Shown: positions 60,771-64,000 of the stretch, one piece after another
Layout of the letters: each line of letters opens with the position of its first letter
Numbering within the stretch: the first letter of the stretch is position 1
Assembly (NCBI GenBank): GCA_013397075.1
Contig: VWZS01000654.1
Location: 2,464,636-2,528,635, forward strand
Reading direction: 5' to 3'
Source: Rhabdornis inornatus
Taxonomy: Eukaryota; Chordata; Aves; Passeriformes; Rhabdornithidae
Length of the DNA stretch: 64,000 bases
Program-made: the position numbers and the translations under genes
The notes under the pieces: model-generated
Database searches by the model: none
What the model saw: the letters and a program-made list of their open reading frames with translations, nothing else
What the model was told of the DNA's origin: nothing

Positions 60771-63700
60771 ATACCATTAAAAATCCCCAACAACAACATC
60801 AAAGTCCCAAAAAACAAAACCCCAAACCCCCCCAAATCCTCTCTGATCCAGAGACATCTTCACTTGGTTTCATATGTTCTTCCATGGTTGTTATGATGCT
60901 GACACAAACCAGAATTTGGTCTGTCTTTTATTTAGTTATAGGCATCACTAAAAGGCCCCAACAATTACAGTTAGGCTTATTATAGTTTATACACTCCTTA
61001 CATATAAGCACTGTTGGCCTAAGCATGTTAAAAAATGTTTATAGATTCTAACTCATCTAAATGTCATATCATTTTTAAAATACCTAAATAAAGAGTGATA
61101 GCACAGATTAGAACCTGGGTTATTTAAAGATCTTGTTCAGCATTGGGCTCTCTGCACATTCCCCTTGCTGTTTCTCTGCTCTCAGTGGAAAACAGCAATG
61201 CCACTTTTGACAGGGTAACATATGGGCATTCTGTGGAGTTCCTGGAAGGAGACAACCAGACAGATGACTAAGTACGGGCTTTCCCAGCTGCTTGTATTTG
61301 AAACTGTAAAAAGGACAGCACCAGACAGAATCACTTGCCTGTGTGAACACACAAGTGCCATGAGGCAATGCAGCTAAATTGGAGTGTTCACACACAGAGA
61401 CAGCTGTACTTCTCTAGTGACTTGTCCTCTATAAATATCCCAAGTTGCATCTGAAGTTCATCTTACCACAGGCAGTTTTTGCTTGATGACCGCCAAAGTC
61501 CTTATGCAATCACAGGATGACAGGATAATTCAGGTTGGGAGATCAGGAAGACTCCTCTGTGCAGTCTGTGGTATCAGCATAAAATGTATTTTAGAGCAGC
61601 ACACAAATCCATCATTAAATAATGCAGTCAGGCTTGTGTGAAGGCAGAGTGTAAGTGGGTGACTCCTTGCCATGTAAACAGGAAAACTCACACAGGAAGG
61701 CCAAGGCACATGGATACCTTTACTTTCCCAGTAAAATGTCCCTCTCTTTACCCTTTCTGTATTCAACAATGAACTTAATTCTAAAACCTAAGTCTTTAGA
61801 GAAATATGTGGGATCATTCCTGTGCTTGTCAAAATCTGCTTTGAAAATCTGAGCTCCGAAGTTTGGTTTGATAGCTGTTTCATTATATATGTTACGTATG
61901 TTATGTTATGTTATGTTATGTTATGTTATGTTATGTTAATCCCAGAGGAAGTTAGATGTAAGATCTCTACTAGAATTATGACCGAGTCCTCTGTCATAGA
62001 AGAGCACCAATGATCAAATTTAGTGCAGATTTATGCTGAAGATTTTGAGTTGAAATTGTTTTCTGTTCCCTTATAGCTGGTGGGAATATCTAGCACAAGA
62101 TAGGATCAGGAGTCTGTTTATACCTACAGATCCCTTTTAAGTGAAGCCTTGGTGGGGAGAGGAGTAAAGGCTGAGGAGAGAAGTGCTGAGAGGGCACAGG
62201 GAAGATCTCCTGGAGTAGAGAAAGTGGCTTTGGGAGAACAAGAGCCAGGCAGTCCAGATCCTGGAGGAGTGCTGGTTTTCATGCTGGCTCAGTGGTCACC
62301 TTCAGCCCTTTGCCATGCAGGATGCTCATGCACTAAGGCATAGGGCTCTTTGGGGAGTCCTCCAGGCTGTGGAGTGATCTCCAATCAGAGCAAATGGCTT
62401 TTGGAAACACTGCTGCCTTTTCTGCTATCTCCAAAAGGGGTATTTCTGTGGCCAGGCATTCTCCAACAAAGCATTCAGCAATACTGAACATTCAACAGCA
62501 CTGAACAACACGATCCAAAATAGTGAACTCTGCACACCTCGGCTGTTGGAATTGCCTTGGGTGAGAAAAAAATTCAGAAATTAAGCTGATGAGCATAGAG
62601 TAAAACTTTGTCAAGAACAGGAAGAACTGAAATAGTATTCGTGTTTCTCCACAATTTATTTTTTCAGCATAGAAATTGTGCAGTCAAAATAAAAAGAAAT
62701 AAGTTAGAAAAAATACAGTAAAAGTATATTTAGTATTAATTCAATAATTATTTTAACATAATGCAATAAAAAGTTTTGCTGTTTCATTTCAAAATTATGG
62801 CACATCTATTACATTACTTGATGTTCTCAACAGAAGTGATGTGAGGATATATTATTTGGTTCTGTGTTAGCTTTTAACTGTCTATTTGGATAATTGAATT
62901 GTCAACAGTTTAAATGGTACCACATTAAATCTTGCCTGGTTAAAACAGCCTTGTTACAGGTTGATACAGACCTTTCCTGTGACCTGTGTCAATTTAATGT
63001 TAATGCACCTAAAAACACAGCATTCTATTTAACTCATCTCAGCACTGCACTTCAGGATCTGCCTGTCCTATAAACCCTGAGTGGTGAAACCACAAATGGG
63101 GTCCTCACTGGGGTGGTGAACTCCCTGGACTTTTCTCTGGAAGCTAAGAAGGAATACCTATGACTGGGCTTATGAAACTTTGGAAATGGACACAAAACAC
63201 AGATATATGTCTGAAACCTCTGAGAGCTAAGCATTGTCTGATGAACTGAAAAGAAGGTATCCAGGTGTTTTCACTTTGGATATTATCTCTGTCCATACTT
63301 CTAAATTATTTTCTAGCGACATAGGCTGCCTATCATTCGTCTTTTTTTTTTTTTTTAACTGAATAAGTTGTAAAACATTGCTGGTGTCTTTTTACAATTG
63401 GAATGGTAAAATGTGGACTAAGGCTCCCCCACTGTAGTGAAAAACTTGATGGAACAGAGGCAGTTTATAAGTATCTCTTCCAAGAAAATGTAGGATTCTT
63501 ATGAGGCCCAGGGGAGCTGGAGCAGAGTTATGGCATACATGGAAAAGTAGAGTGTATGTTTCTAAACCAATAGATACAGCTTTATAATGTGCCCTTATTA
63601 ACTCCAGGACTAAAGATGATTTTAGTCATATTTGGCCTTTCTATGATCAAAATAGCTAGTTCTCCCAAAGTCTGAGATGCTTGTATAGTACTAGTAAAAC

Positions 63701-64000
63701 TATTACATGTTCCAGAAGAGTAGCTAAAAACAGTGATTATCTTGTCAGAAATAAAGGTTTCAGAGAAATGAGTGCCAGTATATATTGATCTGATGGAAAA
63801 TATCTAAAATCTACCATGCAATTGCTACAACAACAGAGAGTTTGGAAGAAAGGCATCATGAGCTTATGACTCATCTGTGTCCTTTGAGAGGTCAGAGAGT
63901 GTGGGACACAACTGTCTGTGGGCTTTGTTTCTTCTTGGCAGCCATGGAGCCACAGGACATGATCAGCTGATGCAAAACCACAAACAACCTCCCAGACTTT
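60771..64000. other. Intergenic DNA to window end, mostly unrecognised
   Basis: No gene recognised. Contains a TTATG microsatellite at 61901-61938 and a 15-base T run at 63342-63356. Confidence 0.4.
61901..61938. repeat. (TTATG)n pentanucleotide microsatellite
   Basis: Seven perfect TTATG units at 61901-61935, with a degenerate lead-in from about 61890 and a partial unit after. Confidence 0.95.

Overview
This is vertebrate nuclear DNA, almost certainly from a bird. It is AT-rich and mostly non-coding. Its interspersed repeats are CR1 (chicken repeat 1) LINE fragments, several marked by the CR1 3' tail (units like ATTCTATG), together with avian-type endogenous-retrovirus LTRs. The LTR types resemble ones I associate with songbirds, so a passerine is my best guess, but that rests on recall and not on a search.

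One protein-coding gene is clearly supported: the melatonin receptor MTNR1B (Mel1b/MT2), on the minus strand in two exons. Exon 1 (30486-30702) lies in a CpG-rich domain of about 3 kb (roughly 28.6-31.6 kb). Exon 2 (8173-9041) is 21,444 bp away. The two join in phase 1 to give an intact 361-residue class A GPCR with the family's NRY and NAIIY motifs, the ECL2 disulfide cysteines and the ligand-contact residues. I found no other convincing exon on either strand.

Layout: 1-8172 is the 3' flank of MTNR1B. It holds a long CR1 (about 500-2575) that is itself interrupted by an inverted CR1, and a short CR1 at 5.2 kb. 8173-30702 is the gene. Its intron carries CR1 copies at 12.9, 15.5 and 17.8 kb, a very old CR1 at 24.7-25.7 kb and a tRNA-like SINE relic at 14.6 kb. 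30.7-31.6 kb is the presumed promoter and 5' UTR. 31.6-64 kb is upstream intergenic DNA with two LTRs of one family (36.3 and 56.5 kb), another LTR (40.6 kb) next to a CR1, a 39-bp triplicated minisatellite (42.8 kb), an assembly gap (43.5 kb), CR1s at 49.2 and 50.6 kb, and a stack of nested repeats at 59.0-60.8 kb where a 443-bp solo LTR with perfect 9-bp terminal inverted repeats splits a CR1.

I found no new multi-gene system. The observations most worth checking are the CpG-rich block inside intron 1 (possible alternative promoter) with two CACGTG E-boxes nearby, several perfect hairpins of 10-13 bp stems, the 39-bp tandem repeat, and the nested transposon structures that give relative insertion ages.
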